12,614 bases of DNA from Pseudomonadota bacterium (GTDB lineage Bacteria > Pseudomonadota > Alphaproteobacteria > Ferrovibrionales > Ferrovibrionaceae): NCBI GenBank assembly GCA_023433835.1, contig JAEYTW010000489.1, positions 1 to 12,614 of the forward strand, read 5' to 3'. Shown here in pieces: positions 1 through 6,683 of this stretch. Under the pieces are notes generated by a model, which did not search any database, was not told where the DNA came from, and saw only the letters and a program-made list of their open reading frames with translations. Position 1 is the first letter of the stretch, and each line of letters opens with the position of its first letter. The translations under genes were made by a program, and so were the position numbers.

Positions 1-361
1 CCACGACGCCGAGCGGCACGGCGATGGCGAGCATCAGCAGGATCGAGAGCAGGGCCAGCAGCAGCGACCGGCCCAGCGCCTCCACCATCACCGGCGCGAC
101 CGGCAGGCCGGTGCGCAGCGACGTTCCGAAATCCCCCTGCACCACGCCGCCGAGCCAGCGGGCATATTGCAGCCAGACCGGCGCCTCGAGGCCCAGGCGC
201 TCGCGCACCGCGGCCAGCGCCTCGGCCGTCGCGTTCTCGCCCAGCAGCATCGTCGCGGCATCGGCGGGCAACACCTGGGTGATGCCGAAGACGATCAGCG
301 ACACCACCAGCAGGGTGTAGACGATCAGCCCGCAGCGCTTGAGGGCGTAGGCAGGGGACAT
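1..361 (-). CDS. ABC transporter permease, DppB/GsiC type (partial, N-terminal part)
   Basis: This is the first about 120 residues of an inner-membrane permease of the dipeptide/oligopeptide ABC family; the rest lies beyond the left edge. The ATG at 361 follows the stop of the binding-protein gene by three bases, so translation is probably coupled. Residues about 9-30 form a first membrane segment. A periplasmic stretch follows with the family's landmarks: LPAD near residue 32, a RERLGLEAPVWLQYARWL stretch near 53-70, and QGDFGTSLRTG near 75-85. A second membrane segment begins near residue 101. This N-terminal layout is typical of DppB, OppB and GsiC. It should pair with a DppC-like permease and ATPases further left, which are not visible. 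The substrate cannot be read from this part. Confidence 0.9.
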   Translation of the reverse strand, partial: MSPAYALKRCGLIVYTLLVVSLIVFGITQVLPADAATMLLGENATAEALAAVRERLGLEAPVWLQYARWLGGVVQGDFGTSLRTGLPVAPVMVEALGRSLLLALLSILLMLAIAVPLGVV

Positions 362-364
362 CGG

Positions 365-1927
365 TCAGCCCCGGCGCGGCGCGCCGTCGCCGAGCCAGAC
401 CTGGTCGAGGCGGAACACCGCGCCGCGCGGATGCAGCCGGTAGCCCTGGACATAGCTGCGCTGGGCGCCCAGGAGGTCGAAGAACACCGGGATGATCGAG
501 GGTACTTCGTCATACATCAGCCGCTGGGCATCGGCGTAGAGCGCACGCCGGCGCGCCTCGTCGACGGTGGTGCGGGCCTCGCCCACGAGCTTGTCGAAGG
601 CGGCATTGTTCCAGCGCGTCTCGTTCCAGGCGGCATTGGAAGTGTAGAGCAGCGAGAAGATGCCGTCGGCGGTCGGCTGCTGGTTGTAGAAGCCGACGTA
701 GAACGCCCCCTTCTTCCACACCTGGTCGAGATAGGTCGAATGCGGCATCGTCTCGACGTTGATGGTGAAGCCGGCGGCCTTGGCCATCTCGCGCACGGCG
801 ACGCCGAGCTGGGTGCGCGTCGCCGGGCTGTCGGAGGCGATCAGCGTGGCTTCGAGGCCCTTGGGGTAACCCGCGTCGGCCAGCAGCTTTTTGGCCTTGG
901 CGATGTCGGCCTTCTTCGGCGCCAGGTCGGTGTTGAAGCGATAGGCCGAATTCAGCGGCGAATCCCAGCCCGGCGTGCCGAAGCCCTCGGCGACGAAGTC
1001 GACCAGCGCGTTGCGGTCGAGGGTGAGGGCCAGCGCCTGGCGCACCCGCACGTCGTTGAACGGCTTCTGGTCGCAGGCCATGTTGATGTTGCAGAACTGG
1101 CCCGACGGCACGCGCAGCGCGGTGACACCAGACGCCTTTTCCAGCCGGGCATATTCGGTCGGCGCCACCATGTACATCAGGTCGATGTCGCTGGAGATCA
1201 GCGCCGAACCCTGGGCGGTCATGTCGGGATAGACCACGACCTCGACCTTGTCGACCACGGGCCGCGCCGGGTCGTAGTAGGCGGGGTTGCGGGCGACGAC
1301 GATGATGCGCTCGGGTTCGAAGGTCACCAGCTTGAACGGGCCGGTGCCGACGGCCTCGCGGTTCAGGCGGTCGAGGCCGCCCTTGGCGATGCCGGCCGGG
1401 ATGATCTTGGCGTTCGGGTTGGCGAGCGCCACCGGCAGGTCGGCATAGGGCGCCGACAGCGTGAACACGACCGTGGTGGCGTCGCGCGCGGTGATCTTGG
1501 TGATCGGGCCGATATTGGGCCGGGCCGGCGAGGCGGTGGCGGGATCGAGCAGCGCCTCGAACGTCGCGACCACGTCGGCGGCGGTGCAGGCGCTGCCGTC
1601 GTGGAAGGTCAGGTTGGGGCGCAGCGTGAAGGTCCACTCGGTCAGGTCAGCTGAGTTGGTCCAGGCCGAGGCGAGGTCGGGTTCGGGCGACATGTCGTAG
1701 CCGAGCCGCACCAGCGACGAATAGAGCAGTTCGGCAACGAGGTATTCCGGGTTCACCCGCACGATCGTCGGGTTGATCTTGGCGACCGACTGATCGACGC
1801 CGACGCGCAGCGTGCCGCCGCGCTTGACCGTCTGCGCCCGCGCGCCGCGCGGCAGCGCCAGCAGGCCGAGGCCGGCGGTGCCGGTGGCGAGCAGCCGGCG
1901 GCGGTCGAGCTGGGTAAACCCGTTCAT
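365..1927 (-). CDS. ABC transporter substrate-binding protein, family 5 (DppA/OppA type), Tat-exported
   Basis: This is a 520-residue periplasmic binding protein of the peptide/nickel family (SBP_bac_5). I chose the ATG at 1927 because an AGGAG ribosome-binding site lies seven bases upstream and because it places a twin-arginine signal at the N-terminus. The signal has the DRRRLL motif at residues 8-13, a hydrophobic stretch to about 25, and a likely cut after ARA at residue 31. An in-frame TTG at 1966 would add 13 residues before the signal and is unlikely. Family landmarks follow: GGTLRVG after the signal, TEWTFTLRPNLTFHDG, AVGTGPFKL, NPAYYDP, and FNDVRVRQALALTLDR. It lies between an M20 hydrolase gene 35 bases upstream and its permease three bases downstream, in one operon. 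The ligand is probably a peptide or acylated amino acid, but this is inferred from the neighbours only. Confidence 0.93.
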   Translation of the reverse strand: MNGFTQLDRRRLLATGTAGLGLLALPRGARAQTVKRGGTLRVGVDQSVAKINPTIVRVNPEYLVAELLYSSLVRLGYDMSPEPDLASAWTNSADLTEWTFTLRPNLTFHDGSACTAADVVATFEALLDPATASPARPNIGPITKITARDATTVVFTLSAPYADLPVALANPNAKIIPAGIAKGGLDRLNREAVGTGPFKLVTFEPERIIVVARNPAYYDPARPVVDKVEVVVYPDMTAQGSALISSDIDLMYMVAPTEYARLEKASGVTALRVPSGQFCNINMACDQKPFNDVRVRQALALTLDRNALVDFVAEGFGTPGWDSPLNSAYRFNTDLAPKKADIAKAKKLLADAGYPKGLEATLIASDSPATRTQLGVAVREMAKAAGFTINVETMPHSTYLDQVWKKGAFYVGFYNQQPTADGIFSLLYTSNAAWNETRWNNAAFDKLVGEARTTVDEARRRALYADAQRLMYDEVPSIIPVFFDLLGAQRSYVQGYRLHPRGAVFRLDQVWLGDGAPRRG

Positions 1928-1934
1928 GAAGTCG

Positions 1935-1939
1935 CTCCT
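1935..1939 (-). promoter_or_regulatory. Ribosome-binding site fixing the start of the binding-protein gene
   Basis: On the minus strand this reads AGGAG, followed by seven bases and then the ATG at 1927. It supports that ATG over the in-frame TTG at 1966, which overlaps the TGA stop of the upstream M20 gene and has no comparable site. Confidence 0.7.
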
Positions 1940-1962
1940 GTCTTTTTGCATCCGAAAGTTTC

Positions 1963-3237
1963 TCAAGCCCGGTCGAAATCCTCGGCCAGGTACAGCAGCA
2001 CTGCCTGGGCCAGGGCGACGAGGTCGTCGGTGGTGGTGAATTCGTCCGGGGCGTGGGTGTTGTTGCCGGGGCGGGTCAGGCCGCCCAGCAGGATTTCGCG
2101 GACACCGGCCTGCTGCACGAAACCCATGTCGGAACTGGTCGACGAGCCCCAGGCGCGGAAATCTTCCGGGGCATAGCCGAAGGCGTGGCCCAGCGCCCGC
2201 TGCCAGCGCGGCCAGTGCGGGCCGGTCGGATCGGCGACCGGCGCCAGATGGCCGATCATCTGCGTCGTGACCTCGAGGGCGGCCGAGCCCGCCATCGCCG
2301 CGGCGATGGTTTCGTCGATTTCGGCGCGCACCGCGGCGAAGTCTTCCTCCGGCGCGTAGCGGCGGTTGATCAGGATCTCCAGCCGCTCGGGCAGGGCCGA
2401 GCCCTTGTCGCCGCCATGCAGCGCGGCGAGGGTCAGGCGCGCATGCAGCGGGCGGCCTTCGTTATGCGGGGGCGGCGGCATGGCCGAATTGCGCATCTCG
2501 ACCCGCGCCTTCAGCGCCGCCAGCGCGTTCAAGAGCGGCATCGCCACCTCGATCGCGTTGATCCCGCCGACCGGGTCGCCGGAATGGGCGCCGCGGCCGC
2601 GCACGGTGATCAGGATGTCGATGCTGCCGAAACAGCCGGCCCAGATGCGCGGGCCGGCCGAGCCGTTGAAGGAGAGCAGATGGCCCTCGACCAGCCCCTG
2701 TTCGGCGAGATGGCGGACGCCGGGATAAAGGCCGCCTTCCTCGTCGGTGCAGAGCAGGAATTCGGGATCGAAGCGCAGGGCCAGGCCGTGTTTCCCGGCA
2801 GCGCGCAAGGCGGCGAGGGTGGCGGCGATCGCCCCCTTCATGTCGGCGGCGCCGCGGCCGTGCAGGCGATTGCCCACGCGGGTCAGTTCAAACGGCGGAT
2901 GCGTCCATCCCGAGCCCGCCGGCACGGTATCGACGTGGTAATAGAGACTGCAGACCGGACGGCCGGTGCGGCGGCGGGCGATCAGGTTGATGCGCTCGCC
3001 ATGGGCGCGGCCGCCGGGTGTCTGCCACAGATGTTGCGGGACGCTGACACGTTGGAACGAGAAACCGGCCGGGGCCAGCAGCCCCTCCATCAGATCGGCG
3101 AAGGCGCCATAGCCGTCGCCCGGCGGGAACGACGTATCGGCGGCGATCATGCGGCCGAGATCGGCGGCCATCGCCTCGACATCGCCGGCGATCGTCGCGA
3201 TCGCCTGGGTGAGGTTGCTGGACAATTCCCCCCGCAT
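1963..3237 (-). CDS. M20-family metallohydrolase (ArgE/DapE/ACY1-like deacylase or peptidase)
   Basis: This 424-residue protein is probably a cytoplasmic zinc-dependent amidohydrolase that cuts peptide or N-acyl bonds. Motifs appear in M20 order. HVDTVPAG holds H101 and D103. GRGAADMKG holds D132, the usual bridging ligand. TDEEGG holds E166, the usual general base, and E167. RGRGAHSG in the dimerisation lid holds H218. NNTHAPDE holds the C-terminal ligand H395. The fifth ligand position, normally Asp or Glu, appears to be N191 in the sequence SFNGSAG, which is odd. The ATG at 3237 has an AGGG six bases upstream. The gene opens the operon with the binding protein and permease and is divergent from a GntR regulator, which suggests it processes what the transporter imports. 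The exact substrate is unknown; acetylornithine deacetylase or succinyl-diaminopimelate desuccinylase labels would be over-precise. Confidence 0.9.
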   Translation of the reverse strand: MRGELSSNLTQAIATIAGDVEAMAADLGRMIAADTSFPPGDGYGAFADLMEGLLAPAGFSFQRVSVPQHLWQTPGGRAHGERINLIARRRTGRPVCSLYYHVDTVPAGSGWTHPPFELTRVGNRLHGRGAADMKGAIAATLAALRAAGKHGLALRFDPEFLLCTDEEGGLYPGVRHLAEQGLVEGHLLSFNGSAGPRIWAGCFGSIDILITVRGRGAHSGDPVGGINAIEVAMPLLNALAALKARVEMRNSAMPPPPHNEGRPLHARLTLAALHGGDKGSALPERLEILINRRYAPEEDFAAVRAEIDETIAAAMAGSAALEVTTQMIGHLAPVADPTGPHWPRWQRALGHAFGYAPEDFRAWGSSTSSDMGFVQQAGVREILLGGLTRPGNNTHAPDEFTTTDDLVALAQAVLLYLAEDFDRA

Positions 3238-3240
3238 GGG

Positions 3241-3297
3241 TGACCCTGTGCCTCGTCGATCGTTTAATATAAACTATATAGAAATAAGAACTCAGTG
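3241..3297. promoter_or_regulatory. Divergent promoter region with candidate GntR operator
   Basis: The 60 bases between the M20 operon and the GntR gene are sharply AT-rich (about 3262-3290) in otherwise GC-rich DNA. They contain the perfect inverted repeat GTTTA-ATA-TAAAC at 3262-3274, followed by TATATA. HutC-type GntR regulators usually bind short palindromes with GT...AC ends, so this is a plausible operator controlling both directions. I could not assign -35 and -10 boxes with confidence on either strand. Confidence 0.55.
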
Positions 3298-4074
3298 ATG
3301 ACCCTTGTCAACGACAAAAGCCCGGGGCTCGCGCCGATCCGCCGGATCGACGGCGACGCGGCCGCACCGCTTTACGAGACGGTGAAGCGCCAGATTTCCG
3401 AGGCGATCCTGCTCGGCCAATGGCAGCCGGGCACGGTCTTGCCGAGCGAGGTGGCGCTGGCCCAGATGTTCGGGGTGGCGGTCGGTACGGTGCGGCGGGC
3501 GTTGAGCGACCTGACCGCCGAAGGGCTGCTCAGCCGGCGGCGCAAGACCGGCACCGTGGTCACCGGGCGCAGCCCGGATCACTCGTTACGCTTCTTCTTC
3601 CAGTATTTCCGCCTGCATGGCCATGACGGCGCGCTGGTGCGCTCGCAGGCCCGGATCCTCGATGTCGAGGAGGGCGACGCGACGGCGGACGAAGCCGCGC
3701 GGCTGAACCTGGATGCCGGAGCGCGGGTGCTGCGCCTGCGCCGCCTGCGCAGCGTGGCGGGCAAGCCGATCATGATCGACCTGTTCGTGCTGTCGGCCGA
3801 GCGCGTGCCCGATTTCCCGCGGCCCCCGGCCGAGGTGCCGGAGCTGCTCTACCTCCACCTGCTCGAACGCTACGGCATCCGCATCTCGGCGGTGCGCGAG
3901 CATGTCACGGCCGAACTGGTCGACGAGGCGGACGCCAAGCTCCTGGAACTGACCCGGCCCTGCGCGGTGCTGGTGATTGACGAGGTCGCCTTCGACCAGG
4001 CCGGCGCGCCCACCATCCTGGCCCGCCACCGGGCCAGCACGGCACAGCACTGCTACATCAACGAGGTGCGCTGA
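3298..4074 (+). CDS. GntR-family transcriptional regulator, HutC subfamily (UTRA domain)
   Basis: This is a 258-residue DNA-binding regulator. Residues about 22-90 form the GntR winged helix: PLYETVKRQISEAIL, then PGTVLPSEVALAQMFGVAVGTVRRALSDL as the helix-turn-helix, then the wing with RRKTGTVV. Residues about 95-250 fit a UTRA ligand-binding domain, including ARVLRLRRLRSVAGKPI and a C-terminal LARHRAS-like strand. The total length is usual for the subfamily. An ATG at 3298 and an in-frame GTG at 3295 are adjacent; neither has a strong ribosome-binding site, and I prefer the ATG. The gene is divergent from the M20/ABC operon and most likely represses it, perhaps sensing the imported compound or its breakdown product. 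It ends five bases from the convergent acetyltransferase gene. Confidence 0.92.
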   Translation: MTLVNDKSPGLAPIRRIDGDAAAPLYETVKRQISEAILLGQWQPGTVLPSEVALAQMFGVAVGTVRRALSDLTAEGLLSRRRKTGTVVTGRSPDHSLRFFFQYFRLHGHDGALVRSQARILDVEEGDATADEAARLNLDAGARVLRLRRLRSVAGKPIMIDLFVLSAERVPDFPRPPAEVPELLYLHLLERYGIRISAVREHVTAELVDEADAKLLELTRPCAVLVIDEVAFDQAGAPTILARHRASTAQHCYINEVR

Positions 4075-4079
4075 CTACG

Positions 4080-4535
4080 TCAGAGATCGATGTCGTAGCG
4101 CACGTAGTTCGTGCGCTTGGCCACCCGGTCGTAGAGGCTGCGGGCGCGGTAGTTGTCGTCGTGGGTGTGCCAGTAGATGCGCCGCCAGCCCTCGGCCTCA
4201 CCCAGCGCCTTCAGGCCTGCGATCATCGCCGGCGCGGCGCCCGAGCCGCGGGCGTCCGGGTCGACGTACAAGTCCTCAAGATAACAGATCGTGCGCAGGC
4301 TCCAGGTATGGAGGTGCAGTACGTAATGGGTGAAGGCGATCGGCCGGCCGGCGGCGTCGAAGGCCAGCAGGCAGTTGATCGGCTGGGCCGGATCGACGAT
4401 GCGCTGCCACAGCCCGTCGATGACGGCCGGGCTCAGGTCCGCGCCGAAATGGGTGCAGAACCCGCGCCACAGCGGTTCCCAGGCCGCGCGGTCCGGCGAG
4501 CCGGCCCGACGGATCGTCAAATCCGCATCAGGCAT
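4080..4535 (-). CDS. GNAT-family N-acetyltransferase
   Basis: This 151-residue protein is predicted to transfer an acetyl group from acetyl-CoA to an unknown amine. It spans a single GNAT domain. The segment at 88-105 (DLYVDPDARGSGAAPAMI) is motif A, with the R-x-x-G-x-A pyrophosphate-binding loop at 96-101. HDDNYRARSLYDRV at 125-138 is motif B, with the usual Asn and a Tyr suited to act as general acid. The start at 4535 overlaps the end of the upstream 44-codon gene by eight bases and has no clear ribosome-binding site, which points to translational coupling. The order TetR, small protein, acetyltransferase on one strand suggests co-transcription but does not prove it. The target molecule cannot be inferred. 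Confidence 0.88.
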   Translation of the reverse strand: MPDADLTIRRAGSPDRAAWEPLWRGFCTHFGADLSPAVIDGLWQRIVDPAQPINCLLAFDAAGRPIAFTHYVLHLHTWSLRTICYLEDLYVDPDARGSGAAPAMIAGLKALGEAEGWRRIYWHTHDDNYRARSLYDRVAKRTNYVRYDIDL

Positions 4536-4662
4536 GCAGCAGGTGCAACTCGACCAGCATGTTCGTGACTTCCCAATGATGGGTGATGGCCCAGCCCGAC
4601 AGGCACATCAGCGCGACCATGACGATCGCGAAGAAAATCAGGAATCGTGACGGCTCGTTCAT
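4528..4662 (-). CDS. Small single-pass membrane protein, 44 residues (unrecognised)
   Basis: I do not recognise this family. The ATG at 4662 is preceded by a strong GGAGGG ribosome-binding site, and the frame runs 44 codons to TGA at 4528-4530. The protein has a short charged N-terminus (MNEPSR), a hydrophobic segment at about residues 7-26 (FLIFFAIVMVALMCLSGWAI) and a short tail with several histidines (HH at 28-29, H40, H43) that ends LLHA. By the positive-inside rule the lone N-terminal arginine weakly suggests the N-terminus faces the cytoplasm. The stop overlaps the GNAT start by eight bases, so translation of the two is probably coupled. It lies 74 bases after the TetR gene on the same strand. 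A leader peptide that only couples translation of the acetyltransferase is the main alternative. Confidence 0.6.
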   Translation of the reverse strand: MNEPSRFLIFFAIVMVALMCLSGWAITHHWEVTNMLVELHLLHA

Positions 4663-4668
4663 CGCCGG

Positions 4669-4674
4669 CCCTCC
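4669..4674 (-). promoter_or_regulatory. Strong ribosome-binding site for the 44-residue membrane protein
   Basis: The minus strand reads GGAGGG, with six bases between it and the ATG at 4662. It is the strongest Shine-Dalgarno match I noticed in the window and is the main reason to accept the short reading frame as a gene. Confidence 0.7.
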
Positions 4675-4736
4675 GATGCGTTTCCTCAGAAATACATGTT
4701 GAGCCGGCGAGGGCGTTTTGCAAGCCGTACCGACGG

Positions 4737-5375
4737 TCAGGCCGGCGCGTAGGCGCGCAGGAACATCGCCACGGTTTCCTCGATGTGCTTGTCGCGTGTC
4801 TCGGCGTCGAGCGGCTGGGGCAGGCCGCAGAGCGAGCGCAGGTGGAATTCGCCGCGGATCAGCGCGCAGAACTGCTCGGCCGCCCGCTGGGGATCGGCGA
4901 TCTTCAATCGGCCCTTGTCGGTTTCCTGGGCGAGATAGGCGGCAACGCGCGTCTCGCCGACTTCCGGCCCGTGGCTGAAGAAGGTGTCGGCCAGTTCAGG
5001 GTATTCGCCGCCTTCCAGGATGATGGCGCGGATCGCGGCCATGCCTTCCGGGCCCATCACCAGCGCGAACAGCCGGTGGCCGAGTTCGGTCAGCGCCTCG
5101 CGCGGCGATTTGGCATCGATGTCCGGATCGTCGAAGATCGCGACCACGCTGGCCGACTTCGCCTCGACGATCGCGCGGAACAATCCGGCCTTGGAGCCGA
5201 ACAGTTCGTAGAACGTCGACAAGGATCCGCCCGATCGCCTGACCACGTCGCTGATTCCGGCCCCGGCATAGCCGCGCTCCATGAACAGTTCGAGGGCGGC
5301 ATCCATCATCGCCTGGCGCCTGGCTTCACGCCGGTCCGCCTGGCTCACGCGCTCCCGCGCGACCACTGCTGTCAC
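4737..5375 (-). CDS. TetR-family repressor, AefR-like C-terminal domain
   Basis: With the GTG start at 5375 this is a 212-residue regulator. The helix-turn-helix lies at about residues 23-70: DAALELFMERGYAGAGISDV, then RRSGGSLSTFYELFGSKAGLF, matching the TetR pattern ending in Tyr-x-x-F-x-SK. The rest is a helical ligand-binding and dimer domain. Its EGGEYPELADTFF and FCALIRGEFHLRSL stretches resemble the AefR type often found beside RND pump genes. The GTG has an AGGAG about ten bases upstream; an in-frame TTG at 5405 would add ten residues and cannot be excluded. It is divergent from the membrane-fusion/RND operon and probably represses that operon and itself through the inverted repeats between them. 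The inducer is unknown. Confidence 0.9.
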   Translation of the reverse strand: MTAVVARERVSQADRREARRQAMMDAALELFMERGYAGAGISDVVRRSGGSLSTFYELFGSKAGLFRAIVEAKSASVVAIFDDPDIDAKSPREALTELGHRLFALVMGPEGMAAIRAIILEGGEYPELADTFFSHGPEVGETRVAAYLAQETDKGRLKIADPQRAAEQFCALIRGEFHLRSLCGLPQPLDAETRDKHIEETVAMFLRAYAPA

Positions 5376-5456
5376 TTGCTCGCGGCTCCTTTCCCGGTCC
5401 CCCAACTCCCCCTGACCTAATGGCGGTGTTTTTTTATCCGCTCACGATCAAGAGGC

Positions 5457-5498
5457 TTGACCAATGCGTAATGTGTAATACAGTTATTAGTGTAACTG
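5457..5498 (+). promoter_or_regulatory. Candidate pump-operon promoter and TetR operator
   Basis: Two perfect inverted repeats overlap here: TAATA-CAGT-TATTA at 5476-5489 and CAGTTA-TTAGTG-TAACTG at 5481-5498. GTGTAA also occurs as a direct repeat at 5473-5478 and 5490-5495. A possible -35 (TTGACC, 5457-5462) stands 16 bases before a possible -10 (TACAGT, 5479-5484), and the -10 lies inside the repeats. A repressor bound here would block this promoter, as expected for a TetR protein beside its target. The repeats are seen directly; the promoter and the binding protein are inferred. Confidence 0.5.
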
Positions 5499-5570
5499 AG
5501 GTTACCCAATGTGGCAAGCCTGCGTAATGATCCGGGCCATCGCCGCGAGATGCAACAGGGTGGGATTGAC

Positions 5571-6683
5571 ATGGTCGGGTCGTCGTTCGGGTATTGGGGC
5601 AGGGCCGCGCTGCTGGCGGCCGCCGTTATGGGCCTGAGTGCCTGCGGCGAACCCAAGGCCGAGGAGAAACAGGCGGCGGTCGAGGACATCAAGCCGGTCC
5701 GGGCCCAGACCGTGACCTACAAGCTGCTGCGCGATCGCCAGTTCTATCCCGCCGTCATCCAGCCGCGTTACGAAACCCCGATGGGCTTCCGCGTCGCCGG
5801 CAAGATCGCCGAGCGGCGCGTCGACGTCGGCACGGTGGTCGAGGCCGGCCAGGTGCTGGCAACCCTCGATCCCGCCGACATGAAGCTCAACCTGAAGGCG
5901 ACCCAGGCCCAGCTGCGCTCGGCCGATGCCGACCTGGAGCGCACGCGCCAGGATCTCGACCGCTACACCCAGCTCAAGACCAGCCCGGCCTACAACCAGT
6001 CGGTCTATGACCAGCGCCTGTCCGCCTTCCGCGCCGCCGAGGCGCGCTCGGCCCAGCTGCGCGAACAGATCCGGATGGCGCAGAACCAGATCGAGTACAC
6101 CGACCTCGTCGCCCCGGCCCGCGGCATCATCACCGCCACCTCGGGCGAGGCCGGCCAGGTCGTCGCCGCCGGCCAGACCATCATGACGCTGACCCGCACC
6201 GACGAGCTCGAGGTCGTGGTGGCGATTCCGGAAAGCCGGATGAAGGAAGCTGTCGCGGCCGACAAGATCGGCTTCACGCTGTTCTCCGACCCCGACAACA
6301 AGATCCGCGCCAAGCTGCGCGAGATTTCGCCCTCGGCCGACCCGGCGACGCGCACCTATCGCCTGCGCTATTCGATCATCGAGCCGGTCGAGGGCCTGCA
6401 GATCGGCATGTCGGCGACCCTGCAGCTGGAAAAGCTCGGCGCCCAGCGCTTCGCCACCCTGCCGCTGACCGCGCTCTACCAGGACAAGGACAAGCAGGCC
6501 GTGTGGGTGATCAATGCCCAGACCGGCGGGCTGACCCTGAAGCAGGTCGAGGTCGTCGCCTATGGCCAGGACAAGGTCAGGATCAAGAGCGGCATCGACG
6601 AGGGCGAGCTGGTGGTGACCGCCGGCGTGCACAAGCTCGATGCCGGGCAGAAGGTGCGGATCTACGGGGCCCCGCAGTCGTGA
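5571..6683 (+). CDS. RND efflux membrane-fusion protein (AcrA/HlyD type), lipoprotein
   Basis: This 370-residue periplasmic adaptor links an RND pump to an outer-membrane channel. From the ATG at 5571 the N-terminus is a lipoprotein signal: a hydrophobic stretch, then LSAC with the lipidated cysteine at residue 25. Next come a first barrel/lipoyl half (MGFRVAGKIAERRVDVGTVV and GQVLATLDP), an alpha-hairpin of about 75 residues (KLNLKATQAQ to REQIRMAQNQ), and a second lipoyl half (YTDLVAPARGIIT and GEAGQVVAAGQ). The beta-barrel and membrane-proximal domains complete it. An in-frame GTG at 5511 would add 20 residues before the signal, with a GAGG nine bases upstream. I prefer 5571 because it gives a normal signal length and an AGGG lies upstream. 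The stop overlaps the start of the pump gene. The divergent TetR gene is the likely regulator. Confidence 0.93.
   Translation: MVGSSFGYWGRAALLAAAVMGLSACGEPKAEEKQAAVEDIKPVRAQTVTYKLLRDRQFYPAVIQPRYETPMGFRVAGKIAERRVDVGTVVEAGQVLATLDPADMKLNLKATQAQLRSADADLERTRQDLDRYTQLKTSPAYNQSVYDQRLSAFRAAEARSAQLREQIRMAQNQIEYTDLVAPARGIITATSGEAGQVVAAGQTIMTLTRTDELEVVVAIPESRMKEAVAADKIGFTLFSDPDNKIRAKLREISPSADPATRTYRLRYSIIEPVEGLQIGMSATLQLEKLGAQRFATLPLTALYQDKDKQAVWVINAQTGGLTLKQVEVVAYGQDKVRIKSGIDEGELVVTAGVHKLDAGQKVRIYGAPQS

Noticed and set aside
167..1654. Long plus-strand open frame of 495 codons opposite the binding-protein gene
   Set aside because: It is antisense to a gene with clear family 5 motifs. Its composition is Arg/Gly/His-rich low-complexity sequence, as expected from a GC-rich shadow frame, and no domain is recognisable.
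1928..1966. TTG start at 1966 for the binding-protein gene
   Set aside because: It would put 13 residues in front of the twin-arginine signal and lacks a ribosome-binding site; the ATG at 1927 has AGGAG at a good distance.
2053..3243. Plus-strand open frame of 396 codons opposite the M20 gene
   Set aside because: Shadow of a gene whose metal-site motifs are all readable on the minus strand; its Gly/Ala/Arg-rich translation shows no domain.
4663..4736. Terminator or promoter between the TetR gene and the small membrane protein
   Set aside because: Only a four-base stem (CCGT/ACGG) with no T-run, and a TTGCAA without a convincing -10, could be found, so neither is reported as a feature.
5429..5435. 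Run of seven Ts upstream of the pump operon, as a possible terminator
   Set aside because: No hairpin precedes it on the plus strand, and it lies in a divergent promoter region. It may be an A-tract for the TetR promoter, but nothing shows this.
5502..6632. Minus-strand open frame of 376 codons opposite the membrane-fusion gene
   Set aside because: The membrane-fusion protein has a lipobox and both lipoyl halves on the plus strand; the opposite frame has no recognisable domain.
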